NCBI RefSeq assembly: GCF_000018325.1
Contig: NC_009922.1
Span: 2,852,001-2,916,000 of the forward strand
Length of the DNA stretch: 64,000 nt
Source of the DNA: Alkaliphilus oremlandii OhILAs
GTDB lineage: Bacteria; Bacillota; Clostridia; Peptostreptococcales; Natronincolaceae
Reading direction: 5' to 3'
Shown here in pieces: positions 34,441 through 43,016 of the stretch. Position 1 is the first letter of the stretch. Each line of letters starts with the position of its first letter. The notes below the pieces were generated by a model. That model did not search any database. It was not told the origin of the DNA and saw only the letters and a program-made list of their open reading frames with translations. Position numbers and translations under genes: made by a program.

Positions 34441-35577
34441 CTCTTCTATAATTTTTCCTGTTTCTGGCTCTACTAGAAGAATCCAATATCCATGGGTAGC
34501 CATGTCCTTTGGATCTGGCTCACTAGGATGCCAGTAGGTGCAATGGAAATAGTTTGTATAAGGCTGCTCCGATGCAATATTTCTACCAGGCACACCATAA
34601 GCATAATATCTTGTGGTGCCATCTTCATTATATAAGATACCAAAGATATGATGCTGATAAGCATCAACGGACTCTATCAGCTTCGAGGTATAGTAGCCGC
34701 TCGGCACCTCTCCTTCCCCTACATACAAAATAAAAGGCATATAGGCTCTATAGATGGTTTGGTTGTTATAAGGAATCTCCCACCAGCTATACTCTCTTAG
34801 ATTGCTTACGAAAGGAGTAACTTGTTTAAAATCTCTCAATGCATTTTCAATATATCCCTGCATCTGAGCGGAATAGGAAACTTCCAGCATCTCCTCTATA
34901 TTCTCGTGAATCGGTATGTACGCTAAGCATTCTTCTTCGTCCGCTTCTACTTCCTTGCTGCTTTCTTCGGACAGTAGGGGCTCCAAAGCCTCTGGGGTTT
35001 CCTCAGGATGCTGTATTTTCTTTGCTTCCTCCCATTGACTCTCCTTTAGCTTCACTTCGATTGAATTGTTGATCTCTTTTTCTTCCTTTGCAGGCTTTAT
35101 TTCTTCCACGTATTTTTCTTTCTTGATTCCTACATTGAGGTGCTTTTCTAAAGCATATCGCCAGGCTCCGGTCTTTTCTTTATCCATATGGCCTACCAAT
35201 GGTATGGTCACGTTTGTCCTATCGTTTTTATTCTGCGCTGCTAGTACCAGAACATTGAAGTTTTCTACGGCCTCCATGGAGCCCTTTACATTGTCCGTAT
35301 TAAACTCCCACACCAGCTCGCCTTTTCCTTTGTCATCCACCTCCATCGGGCCGATTTCAACAATGGTAGGCTCCCCTTCTTTTTTGGTATTGATTAAATA
35401 CCAGCGATATCTCCGATTCTTATTTTCACCTAGATTTTGACAATTAATGGTGAGTACACTTTCTTCATTTTTAATTTCTATTTTACCGTAGCCCTTTGGT
35501 AGCTGACTTTGGACGATTCCAAGATTTTTATCTTCTGTTTCTAGCATAATAAAATATCTTTTATATAGCCTTTCCAA
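34435..35577 (-). CDS. Conserved clostridial protein of unknown function
   Basis: 380 residues, no signal peptide and no membrane helix. An N-terminal all-beta domain (about 1-135; NLGIVQSQLPKGYGKIEIKN, RRYRWYLINTKK, EIGPMEVDDKGKGELVWEFN) is followed by an acidic linker (150-225). A C-terminal domain (about 235-380) is rich in aromatic residues: SWWEIPYNNQTIYRAYMPFI, YYAYGVPGRN, HCTYWHP. I do not recognise a named function. It lies downstream of ksgA where Bacillus has yabG, so a sporulation or spore-coat role is possible. Start is TTG at 35577 after AAGGGGGAG. Confidence 0.7.
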   Translation of the reverse strand: MERLYKRYFIMLETEDKNLGIVQSQLPKGYGKIEIKNEESVLTINCQNLGENKNRRYRWYLINTKKEGEPTIVEIGPMEVDDKGKGELVWEFNTDNVKGSMEAVENFNVLVLAAQNKNDRTNVTIPLVGHMDKEKTGAWRYALEKHLNVGIKKEKYVEEIKPAKEEKEINNSIEVKLKESQWEEAKKIQHPEETPEALEPLLSEESSKEVEADEEECLAYIPIHENIEEMLEVSYSAQMQGYIENALRDFKQVTPFVSNLREYSWWEIPYNNQTIYRAYMPFILYVGEGEVPSGYYTSKLIESVDAYQHHIFGILYNEDGTTRYYAYGVPGRNIASEQPYTNYFHCTYWHPSEPDPKDMATHGYWILLVEPETGKIIEEL

Positions 35578-35693
35578 ATGCTTCTCCCCCTTATATCATA
35601 AAAATTATAGAATCCTATGGCTTATTCAAACAAAATTGCGGTTCGGTCTCTATAGTTAATATATGTATGAAAGAAGCAATACTTGCCACATAA

Positions 35694-36557
35694 TTATAAT
35701 TTTTTTGCCAAGTTATTGGCTAGTACCCCATATTCCTCGATGGTTAAGGTCTCGCCCCTTCTGTTTTCATCGATATTGCTGGCAGCTAGAACTTCTCTTA
35801 GAAGACTTTTCTCCAGCTTTAAATCCCCTGTGCTTAAAGCATTCAATAGAGTTTTTCTTCGTTTGCCAAAGGCATCCTTTACTAAGGAAAAGAATAAATC
35901 CTCTCTTTCCACAGAAACCTTCGGTGTATCCAGTATATCCAATCGAATGACTGTGGATTCTACTTTTGGCTGTGGAATAAAAACTGAAGGCGGCACTTTC
36001 AGAAGAATTTTAGGATTTGAGTAGTATTGCACTGCAATGGACAGCGCACCGTAATCCTTTGTGCCAGGGCCTGCCTGCATACGGTCTGCAACTTCCTTTT
36101 GGATCATAATCGTTAAAGATTTTACTGGAACCTTCTCTTCTAAAAATTTCATGATAATCGGTGTCGTTACGTAATAGGGAAGGTTGGCAATTACCTTAAC
36201 ATTTCTGCCCGGAAACTTTTCCTCTATTAATTTGTGGAGATCTAACTTTAAAACGTCTTCATTAATCACTTCAACGTTTGGATATGCGCCTAAGGTTTCC
36301 TTTAAAATTGGAATTAAGGTTTTATCAATTTCTACAGCAAGTACAGAATCCGCTCTTTCGGCGATATTCTGTGTAAGGCTGCCGATTCCCGGCCCCACTT
36401 CAATAATGCAATCTCCTTCGGAAACATTTGCACCGTCTACGATATTGTCTAGGATATTCTGGTCGATTAAAAAGTTTTGTCCTAGACTTTTAGAAAACTT
36501 AAACTCATATTTCTGTACGATTTCTTTTGTTTTTTTTGGTGATGATATTCTATCCAT
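35694..36557 (-). CDS. rsmA: 16S rRNA dimethyladenosine transferase
   Basis: 287 residues. KSLGQNFLIDQNILDNIVDG, SAM motif IIEVGPGIGSLTQNIAE, and the catalytic NLPYYVTTPI. It dimethylates the two adjacent adenines near the 3' end of 16S rRNA during 30S maturation (KsgA). It follows rnmV by 9 bp, as in Bacillus. Confidence 0.96.
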   Translation of the reverse strand: MDRISSPKKTKEIVQKYEFKFSKSLGQNFLIDQNILDNIVDGANVSEGDCIIEVGPGIGSLTQNIAERADSVLAVEIDKTLIPILKETLGAYPNVEVINEDVLKLDLHKLIEEKFPGRNVKVIANLPYYVTTPIIMKFLEEKVPVKSLTIMIQKEVADRMQAGPGTKDYGALSIAVQYYSNPKILLKVPPSVFIPQPKVESTVIRLDILDTPKVSVEREDLFFSLVKDAFGKRRKTLLNALSTGDLKLEKSLLREVLAASNIDENRRGETLTIEEYGVLANNLAKKL

Positions 36558-36566
36558 AGTTCATAC

Positions 36567-37103
36567 CTACTCTTCTATTTTTTTTAGCGCTTCTACGAAT
36601 TCTTCTCTCGAAACGCCGTAATTATTTAATCTGCTCAAGAACTGCTTTGCATTGCCATAGCCGATTCCTAGTATTCTTCCAACTTCGTCTCGGCGGCCAG
36701 CGGAACCTTCAAAACCGATTAATCCATTGGACAATAAATCCTTCTGGGTAAATTCATTGCTCTTTTCCACAGACTCACTTCTCGCTCTTTGAAGGGCCAG
36801 TATAATATTTTCTGGCGATGCATTTTCTATGCCGATGTCCCCATCCTTCATGGCTTGCTCCTTGGGTAAAAAGGCATGTTTACACCCCGGCACCTGTGCG
36901 GATATGATCCCACGTATTTTTTCTCCTGCAAAGTCGGGGTCGGTGAAGATAATAACACCCCTTCTCTCTGCCGCAGACTTTATTCGTTCTATGACATGAT
37001 TGCCTAAGCCAAAGCCTCCTGTGGTGATGGTTTCTGCATCGATGGCTCTTTTGATAGCAGACACATCGTCCTTCCCCTCTACTACTATAATTTCTTTTAT
37101 CAT
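36567..37103 (-). CDS. rnmV: Ribonuclease M5
   Basis: 178 residues with an N-terminal Toprim domain: EIIVVEGKDDVSAIKRA holds the conserved Glu and IIFTDPDFAGEKIRG the DxD. The C-terminal part (GSAGRRDEVGRILGIGYGNA) is the 5S-rRNA-binding region. It trims 5S rRNA precursors. Operon with rsmA and order yabE-rnmV-ksgA as in Bacillus. Start: ATG after AAAGGAG. Confidence 0.94.
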   Translation of the reverse strand: MIKEIIVVEGKDDVSAIKRAIDAETITTGGFGLGNHVIERIKSAAERRGVIIFTDPDFAGEKIRGIISAQVPGCKHAFLPKEQAMKDGDIGIENASPENIILALQRARSESVEKSNEFTQKDLLSNGLIGFEGSAGRRDEVGRILGIGYGNAKQFLSRLNNYGVSREEFVEALKKIEE

Positions 37104-37134
37104 TTTTTGAAACTCCTTTATATCTTCAATATGT

Positions 37135-37195
37135 AAAATAAAATTTGTTCACTTAAACTCACAAACCTTATGGCATGGTGCCTTCAGTTTAAAAT
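37135..37195 (+). repeat. Family B fragment (B4)
   Basis: AAAATAAAATTTGTTCACTTAAACTCACAAACCTTATGG keeps hairpin 1 of family B; the second hairpin is decayed. It lies between yabE and rnmV. Confidence 0.65.
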
Positions 37196-37297
37196 TTCAT
37201 TTAAAACCTCCAGCGCTTTTAAAATTGTATCCACCATATTCTCTCTATATTATACATGATTCTCTCTATTTTATTTAAGAAAATTTTTAAAGTAAAT

Positions 37298-37330
37298 AAA
37301 ATAGGTCAGAGCATCCTCTGACCTATTTTA
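37298..37330 (-). terminator. Intrinsic terminator overlapping the yabE stop
   Basis: AAAATAGGTCAGAG pairs with CTCTGACCTATTTT around a four-base loop. The TAA of yabE lies within the stem edge. Confidence 0.8.
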
Positions 37331-38365
37331 CTCTAGCACATATACATTTACGGTTCTTCTACCGAAGCTTTTCACTTCTTTCGAAGTTTCAAAGTAAAGA
37401 TCTATTTTGTTGCCCTTTATAGCACCACCGGTATCCTCTGCAACTGCGTAGCCATAGTCTGCCCTTCCATTGGTAGTGGACTGGATGTATAGCTTCGTTC
37501 CTAAAGGAATTACCTTCGGGTCTACGGCAACAACGCCTGGACGAACCCTCGTACCACTGGCAGTGACCCCATAGTATTTGTCTCCAGGCTTCTTGCCGGT
37601 ACTTGCATAGTCGGCTGTATAAGCAGTTGCTGTCATAGTAATCATCTTACTATATCTGCTTATATCCCCCCTGGAGGTTGCTACTAGGGCTAATGTGCCT
37701 TTTTCTATGATTTCGTTCGTAGAATTCTCGATGATTTTTTCATCTAAGACTTCCTTAGAAACTTCTACGCCGTTCTCATATACCAGTTCAAGCTGGATTT
37801 CCTTTAATCCCTTTTTTCCTTCTTGAACTTTTTGAGTTTTACCTCTCTCTAGGTTTTCATTATTTTTGAAAATGGTCTGGAAAGGTAACTCCTGTGTTTC
37901 AACTACTACCTGTCGGGTGATTCTGGTTATGGTAACCGTATCTCCTGCCCCGATCGGCGCCTCTAGCATTGGCTCAATTTTGTCTTCTTCCTGAAGCTGT
38001 ATGTTAAGTGATTCCATTAAATCTTTTACATTGTTTTCTGCAGTAAGTATTTCTTGTTCAGTTGTTCCATCAACAAGCTTTATTGTAAAAGCTCTGTGAA
38101 TCTCTATCTTCGTTCCATCCTTTATTTTTTCACTTAGATTCGGAATAACTTTATCTCCCTCTTTAATGACAATGTCTTGTCTTTGCAGAACATCTTCCAC
38201 TGTACTCGCTAGAGTTGAAACCTGAATTTCCTGTCCATCATATGCAATCACAACTGTATGTAGAAGCCCAGCAAAAGCTACTCCCATTAACAGTAATGCT
38301 ACTGCGACAGCTACAATAAGAGTCTTTTTAGTCAAAGTCTTATTGTGGCTCAGGTGACTTTCCAT
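37328..38365 (-). CDS. yabE: Cell-wall hydrolase-type protein with G5 and 3D domains (YabE/RpfB-like)
   Basis: 345 residues. One N-terminal membrane helix at about 17-35 is followed by DUF348 repeats (about 37-165; VIAYDGQEIQVSTLASTVED, VKDLMESLNIQLQEEDKIEP), a G5 domain (about 165-235) and the C-terminal 3D domain (about 250-345; MTATAYTADYASTG, GVVAVDPKVIPLGTKLYI, EDTGGAIKGNKIDLYF). Relatives act on peptidoglycan in resuscitation or outgrowth. The 3D domain keeps its Asp residues, so muralytic activity is plausible. Start: ATG after AGGAGG. Confidence 0.92.
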   Translation of the reverse strand: MESHLSHNKTLTKKTLIVAVAVALLLMGVAFAGLLHTVVIAYDGQEIQVSTLASTVEDVLQRQDIVIKEGDKVIPNLSEKIKDGTKIEIHRAFTIKLVDGTTEQEILTAENNVKDLMESLNIQLQEEDKIEPMLEAPIGAGDTVTITRITRQVVVETQELPFQTIFKNNENLERGKTQKVQEGKKGLKEIQLELVYENGVEVSKEVLDEKIIENSTNEIIEKGTLALVATSRGDISRYSKMITMTATAYTADYASTGKKPGDKYYGVTASGTRVRPGVVAVDPKVIPLGTKLYIQSTTNGRADYGYAVAEDTGGAIKGNKIDLYFETSKEVKSFGRRTVNVYVLE

Positions 38366-38531
38366 AAATCTTCCTCCTATTCATTTTTAATTAAGGATGA
38401 AACATTTTCTAATTTTATTCTAAGTTTTTATTTTTGTCAATAGTTTTTGGTAACCTATGGCAATTGTTGCAATCGATGGAATAATTAGAGTGTTTCCGAA
38501 ATTTCTTTTTTTATTCTCCTCCATTATATGC

Positions 38532-38586
38532 AAAAAACCCCTATACAAAACTATGTTTTAAAATATAGTTTATGTATAGGGGTTTT
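38532..38586 (-). terminator. Intrinsic terminator of the HD-GYP gene
   Basis: AAAACCCCTATACATAAACTAT pairs with ATAGTTTTGTATAGGGGTTTT (one mismatch), with a T-run on the minus strand. Confidence 0.8.
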
Positions 38587-38595
38587 AATATATTC

Positions 38596-39699
38596 TTATA
38601 TAAATTCTACAATGTCCAGATGTGCGTTGTCGCTTTTAGATAGGTCTATCATTTTATCGGTCTCTTTGATCTTAAGAATCGGTCGATGGAGGTTTATCTG
38701 CGGAATAAAAATAATTTCTCCACTTTGCCCATTATTTAATTTCACTCTTTGTCCGATATAGTTTGCTGCAATCCTTCTAAGGAATAAGTACAAAATACTA
38801 GGATCCAGTTTGTCCATGTATTCTGTCTCTAGTACTCGAATCGCCTCAAATGGTGTTTTTTTACTGCGGTGGGGTCGATGAGAGATTAAAGCATTGTACA
38901 CATCTGCAATGGCAACAATCCTAGAGAATAGAGGAATACTATTTCCTTTCAAGCCCATTGGATATCCGCTTCCATCCATTCTTTCATGGTGGAACAATAC
39001 GGCACGCTTTACTCTTTCACTGATATACCCATATTCTTTGATTACTTCATGGCTAAAGATGGAATGTTTTTTCATCTCTGCAAATTCATCGTTACTCAAT
39101 TTCTCTTTTTTATTTAATACAGCACTGTCCACTTTCGTTTTGCCAATATCGATGAGCATTCCTGTCAGAGCCAGCTCCTCTAAGTCCTCACGATCTAATT
39201 CCATCCATTGACCAATGGAGTAACTTACAAGGGACACGTTTTGACAATGGGCGTAGGTAATATCATCTACATCCTTTACGCTTTGCATAATTTGAAAAAC
39301 ATTGATATTGCTCTGAAATAGCTTCAGTGTATTTTCAATGACATTTTCGATTTCTTCCTGCCTGATATCCTCTCCAGTAATAAACTTATTTAAGGATTCT
39401 TTTAAGATCTCTTTATTTTCATTGATCTCTTCAATTGCTTTATTTAGTGTTGCAATATCAACTTCCTCTTCTGTTCCAATGGAATTGAGCGCTGGAGCTA
39501 TTTCTATTTCTTCTCTCAATACCTTCAAAAATAGAATTTTATGTTGATTTAGGAGTCGCTTCGCTTTGTAGGCTTCTTTAATTTCAAATCCTTCTGCCAG
39601 CAAAAGGCCACCTTCCGAGTCAAATACATCTCTGGCGATGATCATCCCATCTTCAATATCCTTTACAAATATTTGGCTACTCTTCATTTTAATTTGCAT
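38596..39699 (-). CDS. HD-GYP domain protein with altered HD pair
   Basis: 367 residues from the ATG at 39699, six bases after AGGGGG. The N-terminal region (1-80) resembles domains found ahead of HD-GYP phosphodiesterases. The HD-GYP domain (about 140-305) has the first His (YAHCQNVSLVSYSIG), HHE (LFHHERMDGSGYP), and IVAIADVYNALISHRPHR. At the position of the HD pair the sequence is LIDIGKTKV, so the metal-binding His is Ile (residue 183). Canonical members hydrolyse c-di-GMP; this one may be impaired or may bind without cleaving. It is inserted between tatD and yabE relative to Bacillus. Confidence 0.85.
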   Translation of the reverse strand: MQIKMKSSQIFVKDIEDGMIIARDVFDSEGGLLLAEGFEIKEAYKAKRLLNQHKILFLKVLREEIEIAPALNSIGTEEEVDIATLNKAIEEINENKEILKESLNKFITGEDIRQEEIENVIENTLKLFQSNINVFQIMQSVKDVDDITYAHCQNVSLVSYSIGQWMELDREDLEELALTGMLIDIGKTKVDSAVLNKKEKLSNDEFAEMKKHSIFSHEVIKEYGYISERVKRAVLFHHERMDGSGYPMGLKGNSIPLFSRIVAIADVYNALISHRPHRSKKTPFEAIRVLETEYMDKLDPSILYLFLRRIAANYIGQRVKLNNGQSGEIIFIPQINLHRPILKIKETDKMIDLSKSDNAHLDIVEFI

Positions 39700-39795
39700 T
39701 TTTATCCCCCTAGCATAGTGGTGCAAATAGCAGTTCTCCTATTATTTACTGAAAATTATATCATAAAATTGGGAATTTTGACATAAATTCTGATT

Positions 39796-40563
39796 TTAAT
39801 CAATTTTAAATAGCTTTTTAGCATTCAGTGTGGTTTGTCTCGCTACCTCTTCTAAAGTGATTCCCTTTGCCTCTGCGATCTTTTCTGCCACCAGCTTTAC
39901 ATAGGCTGGCTCATTTCGCTTTCCACGATATGGAACTGGCGTCAGATAAGGACTATCTGTCTCTACTAAAAGCCATTCCAAAGGAATTTCCTTTGCTACT
40001 TCGTAGGTTTTTCTTGCATTATTAAAGGTCACTGGACCTGCTAGAGAAATATAGACGCCCATTTTTATATACTCACGAGCCATCTCTACACTGCTGGCAT
40101 AGCAATGCATTACACAGCCTAAGGTTCCAGCATCGTACTCTTTCAGAATTTTAAAGGTTTCTTCGTGTGCATCTCTATCGTGAATGATCATCGGAAGATT
40201 GACTTCCTTTGCAAGTTCTATCTGTCTACGGAACCATTTTCGCTGAAGCTCCCGAGGGGAGTGATCATAGTAAAAATCTAGACCGATCTCCCCGATGGCA
40301 ACCACCTTTTCTTTATTGCTTAAAGCTCTTAAAACCTCGATGGTATCTTCATCCATGTCCTTTACATCATGGGGATGAACACCAACCGCTGCATAGATCA
40401 TCTCATATTTTTCTGCCAAATTTACGGCCCTTAAGGATGTGTTTAGATCTGCTCCCGGGTTCAGTATCAGCTCAATGCCACTTTCCTTTGCCCGAGCTAT
40501 GATCTGATCCCGCTCTCCATCAAAACGCTCATCATCTAAATGGGCATGACTGTCAAAAATCAT
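39796..40563 (-). CDS. tatD: TatD-family metal-dependent DNase
   Basis: 255 residues. MIFDSHAHLDDERF, AIGEIGLDFYYDHSPRELQR, PMIIHDRDAHEE, and ETDSPYLTPVPYRGKRNEPA supply the TIM-barrel metal ligands. Members are 3'-5' DNases or tRNA-quality-control nucleases. It lies 12 bp after metG, the metS-yabD order of Bacillus. Confidence 0.95.
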   Translation of the reverse strand: MIFDSHAHLDDERFDGERDQIIARAKESGIELILNPGADLNTSLRAVNLAEKYEMIYAAVGVHPHDVKDMDEDTIEVLRALSNKEKVVAIGEIGLDFYYDHSPRELQRKWFRRQIELAKEVNLPMIIHDRDAHEETFKILKEYDAGTLGCVMHCYASSVEMAREYIKMGVYISLAGPVTFNNARKTYEVAKEIPLEWLLVETDSPYLTPVPYRGKRNEPAYVKLVAEKIAEAKGITLEEVARQTTLNAKKLFKID

Positions 40564-40575
40564 CGTTTTTCCTCC

Positions 40576-42540
40576 TTAGCTAATGGAAGCACCACTCGGT
40601 ATGTCGCTGTCCACGGTTCCCAATACCAGTTTTTCATCTGTAGAAGCAGCCAATATCATACCGTGGGATTCGATGCCTCTCAACTTTACTGGCTTTAAGT
40701 TCGCCACTAATATCACTGTCTTACCAACCAAGTCCTCTGGCTTATAGTGGGCTGCGATCCCTGATACGACCTGTCTTTTTTCATTGCCTACCTGTAGTTG
40801 CAGAACCAGCAGCTTATCTGCTTTTGGATGTTTTTCTGCCTCTAAAACCTTTGCTGCCCTAAGTTCTACTTTATCAAAATCATCGATGGTGATTTGCTCC
40901 TTAGCGGTGATCACAATCTCTTCTTCCTTTGATTCCTGAGCGCCACTGATTTTCTCCAGATAAGCTGCATTGATATTTTCTAGGGCCTCCATTTCCTTTT
41001 CTAATTCTAATCTTGGGAATAAGGCTTCTCCTTTTTTTACAGCAGTGCCTGCCTTTAACTTCCCAAAGGTCCCTGTACTTTCCCAATCGGTTCCTTGATC
41101 CTCTGTTATGCCCACTTGGCTCCAAATTTTATTTGTCGTAGATTCCATAAATGGTTTTATTAGAACAGAGATAATTCGAATGGCTTCTGCTAAATTATAT
41201 AATACAGTATTTAATCGTTCTTTATTCGCCTCATCTTTTGCAAGAACCCAAGGAGCGGTTTCATCTATATATTTATTTGTTTTGCGGACAACCTTCCAAA
41301 TTTCCTCTAAGCCGTCGTGGAACTGTAGCTTATTGATTGCATTTTCTACCTTGCTCGCTGCACCTGTGGCAATTTCCTTTAGAGAACCATCGAATTCTCC
41401 TTCTACTCCAGGGGATGGAATAATGCCTTCATTATATTTTTCAATCATGGATACAGTTCTGCTGACAAGATTTCCTAAATCATTTGCAAGATCTGAGTTC
41501 AATCGATTGATGAAGTTTCGATTGGTATGATTTCCATCTTGTCCAAAGGTAAATTCTCTTAAAAGGAAGTATTTAATCGCATCTAAACCATAGCGTTCAA
41601 TTAATGGCTCTGGATAAACAATATTTCCCTTAGATTTCGACATTTTATCGGCGCCAAAAAGAATCCATCCATGGCCATAAACCATTTTAGGTAGTGGAAT
41701 TTCTAATGCCATAAGGATGGCTGGCCAAATAATGGTATGGAATCGAACAATTTCCTTTCCTACCAAGTGGACGTCTGCTGGCCAATACTTGTTAAAGGTT
41801 TCTTCATTGTCTGAGCCATAGCCTAATGCTGTAATATAGTTACATACTGCATCGAACCATACGTATATGATATGCTTTGGATCAAATGGCACTTTAATTC
41901 CCCAATCGAAGGTTGTTCGGGATACGCAAAGATCCTCTAATCCTGGTTTTAAGAAATTGTTGACCATTTCGTTCTTTCTAGATTCTGGATAGCATATTTC
42001 CGGATGTTCTTCAAAGTATTGAAGCAATCGATCTTGATATTTTGATAATTTAAAGAAATAAGCCTCTTCCTTTGCTAAATGAGCTGGACGATTACAGTCT
42101 GGGCATACGTGTCCTTCCTTTAACTGTGTCTCTGTCCAGAAGGATTCGCAAGGTGTACAATACCAGCCCTCGTACTCACTTTTGTAAATATCCCCTTTAT
42201 CGTATAGGGTTTGGAAAATCTTCTGTACTCTTTCTTCATGCTCCTGATCCGTTGTTCGGATGAAAATATCATAGGAGATGTCCATCTTCTTCCACAGATC
42301 CTTTATCTCTTCTACGATTTTATCTAGATACTCCTTCGGTGAAACTCCTGCTTTTTCTGCTGCCTCCTGTATCTTTTCTCCATGTTCGTCGGTGCCTGTT
42401 AGAAATTGTACGTCGTACCCTGTGAATCTTTTGAATCTAGCCAGTACATCCGCTGCTACGGTTGTATAAGTATGGCCGATATGCAGTCTGCCACTTGGGT
42501 AATATATGGGTGTCGTTAAATAAAATGTTCCCTTGCTCAT
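40576..42540 (-). CDS. metG: Methionyl-tRNA synthetase
   Basis: 654 residues. HIGH motif in [20 protein letters not shown], zinc knuckle pair CTPCESF and CPDCNRP, KMSKS in [12 protein letters not shown], anticodon-binding helical region at about 370-510, and a C-terminal OB-fold tRNA-binding domain at about 550-654 ([20 protein letters not shown]). It charges initiator and elongator tRNA-Met and is controlled by the T-box leader directly upstream. Start: ATG after TAAGGAGG. Confidence 0.97.
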   Translation of the reverse strand: MSKGTFYLTTPIYYPSGRLHIGHTYTTVAADVLARFKRFTGYDVQFLTGTDEHGEKIQEAAEKAGVSPKEYLDKIVEEIKDLWKKMDISYDIFIRTTDQEHEERVQKIFQTLYDKGDIYKSEYEGWYCTPCESFWTETQLKEGHVCPDCNRPAHLAKEEAYFFKLSKYQDRLLQYFEEHPEICYPESRKNEMVNNFLKPGLEDLCVSRTTFDWGIKVPFDPKHIIYVWFDAVCNYITALGYGSDNEETFNKYWPADVHLVGKEIVRFHTIIWPAILMALEIPLPKMVYGHGWILFGADKMSKSKGNIVYPEPLIERYGLDAIKYFLLREFTFGQDGNHTNRNFINRLNSDLANDLGNLVSRTVSMIEKYNEGIIPSPGVEGEFDGSLKEIATGAASKVENAINKLQFHDGLEEIWKVVRKTNKYIDETAPWVLAKDEANKERLNTVLYNLAEAIRIISVLIKPFMESTTNKIWSQVGITEDQGTDWESTGTFGKLKAGTAVKKGEALFPRLELEKEMEALENINAAYLEKISGAQESKEEEIVITAKEQITIDDFDKVELRAAKVLEAEKHPKADKLLVLQLQVGNEKRQVVSGIAAHYKPEDLVGKTVILVANLKPVKLRGIESHGMILAASTDEKLVLGTVDSDIPSGASIS

Positions 42541-42569
42541 ATTTATTCCTCCTTAATTTAGTTATATAA

Positions 42570-42862
42570 AAAAACAAATCCCCGCCCCTATAAAAATATA
42601 GGGACGAGGATATATTCTCGCGCTACCACCCTAGTTTATTATTATCTCACGATAACAAACTCAGTAAGTGACCATGTCACCTTGCAAGATTAACGGTTGC
42701 AACTCCGTCATAGTCTAAAATTCAATAAATTTGTCGACTACGAAGCTCCGGGGCCATTTTCACTTGAATTCCTAGTACCGGCTCTCACCTTTTCCGGCTC
42801 TCTTTTACTATTCATGCAAATTACTCTTCCCATCACTGCTTTTAGATGATTATAGTATTATA
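42570..42862 (-). ncRNA. T-box riboswitch leader of metG (Met specifier)
   Basis: Read on the minus strand it shows the GATGGGAAGAGTA stem I start, the AGAGAGCCGG...GGTGAGAGCCGG segment, and an ATG in the expected specifier loop (bases 42757-42755, GAAAATGGCC). The T-box core AGGGTGGTAGCGCG is at 42632-42619, where the usual sequence is AGGGTGGNACCGCG. The TGGT bulge fits the ACCA end of tRNA-Met. A terminator hairpin of about 40 nt with a T7 run follows (42612-42566). Uncharged tRNA-Met should favour the antiterminator and metG expression. Confidence 0.93.
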
Positions 42863-42866
42863 CAAT

Positions 42867-42895
42867 AATATATTAAATTATACACACAATGTCAA
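42867..42895 (-). promoter_or_regulatory. Sigma-A promoter of the metG T-box transcript
   Basis: TTGACA (42895-42890) and TATATT (42872-42867) are 17 bp apart on the minus strand, just upstream of the T-box stem I. Confidence 0.75.
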
Positions 42896-43016
42896 CCATG
42901 TTCTCCTAGCCATTTTGTAATTAAATATTTTGACCTATTGACAGATTTCGTCGTATATTGGGATAATAGATCTAATATGGGATATTTTAAACATTTACAG
43001 GTAGGGTGGGCTCAAT

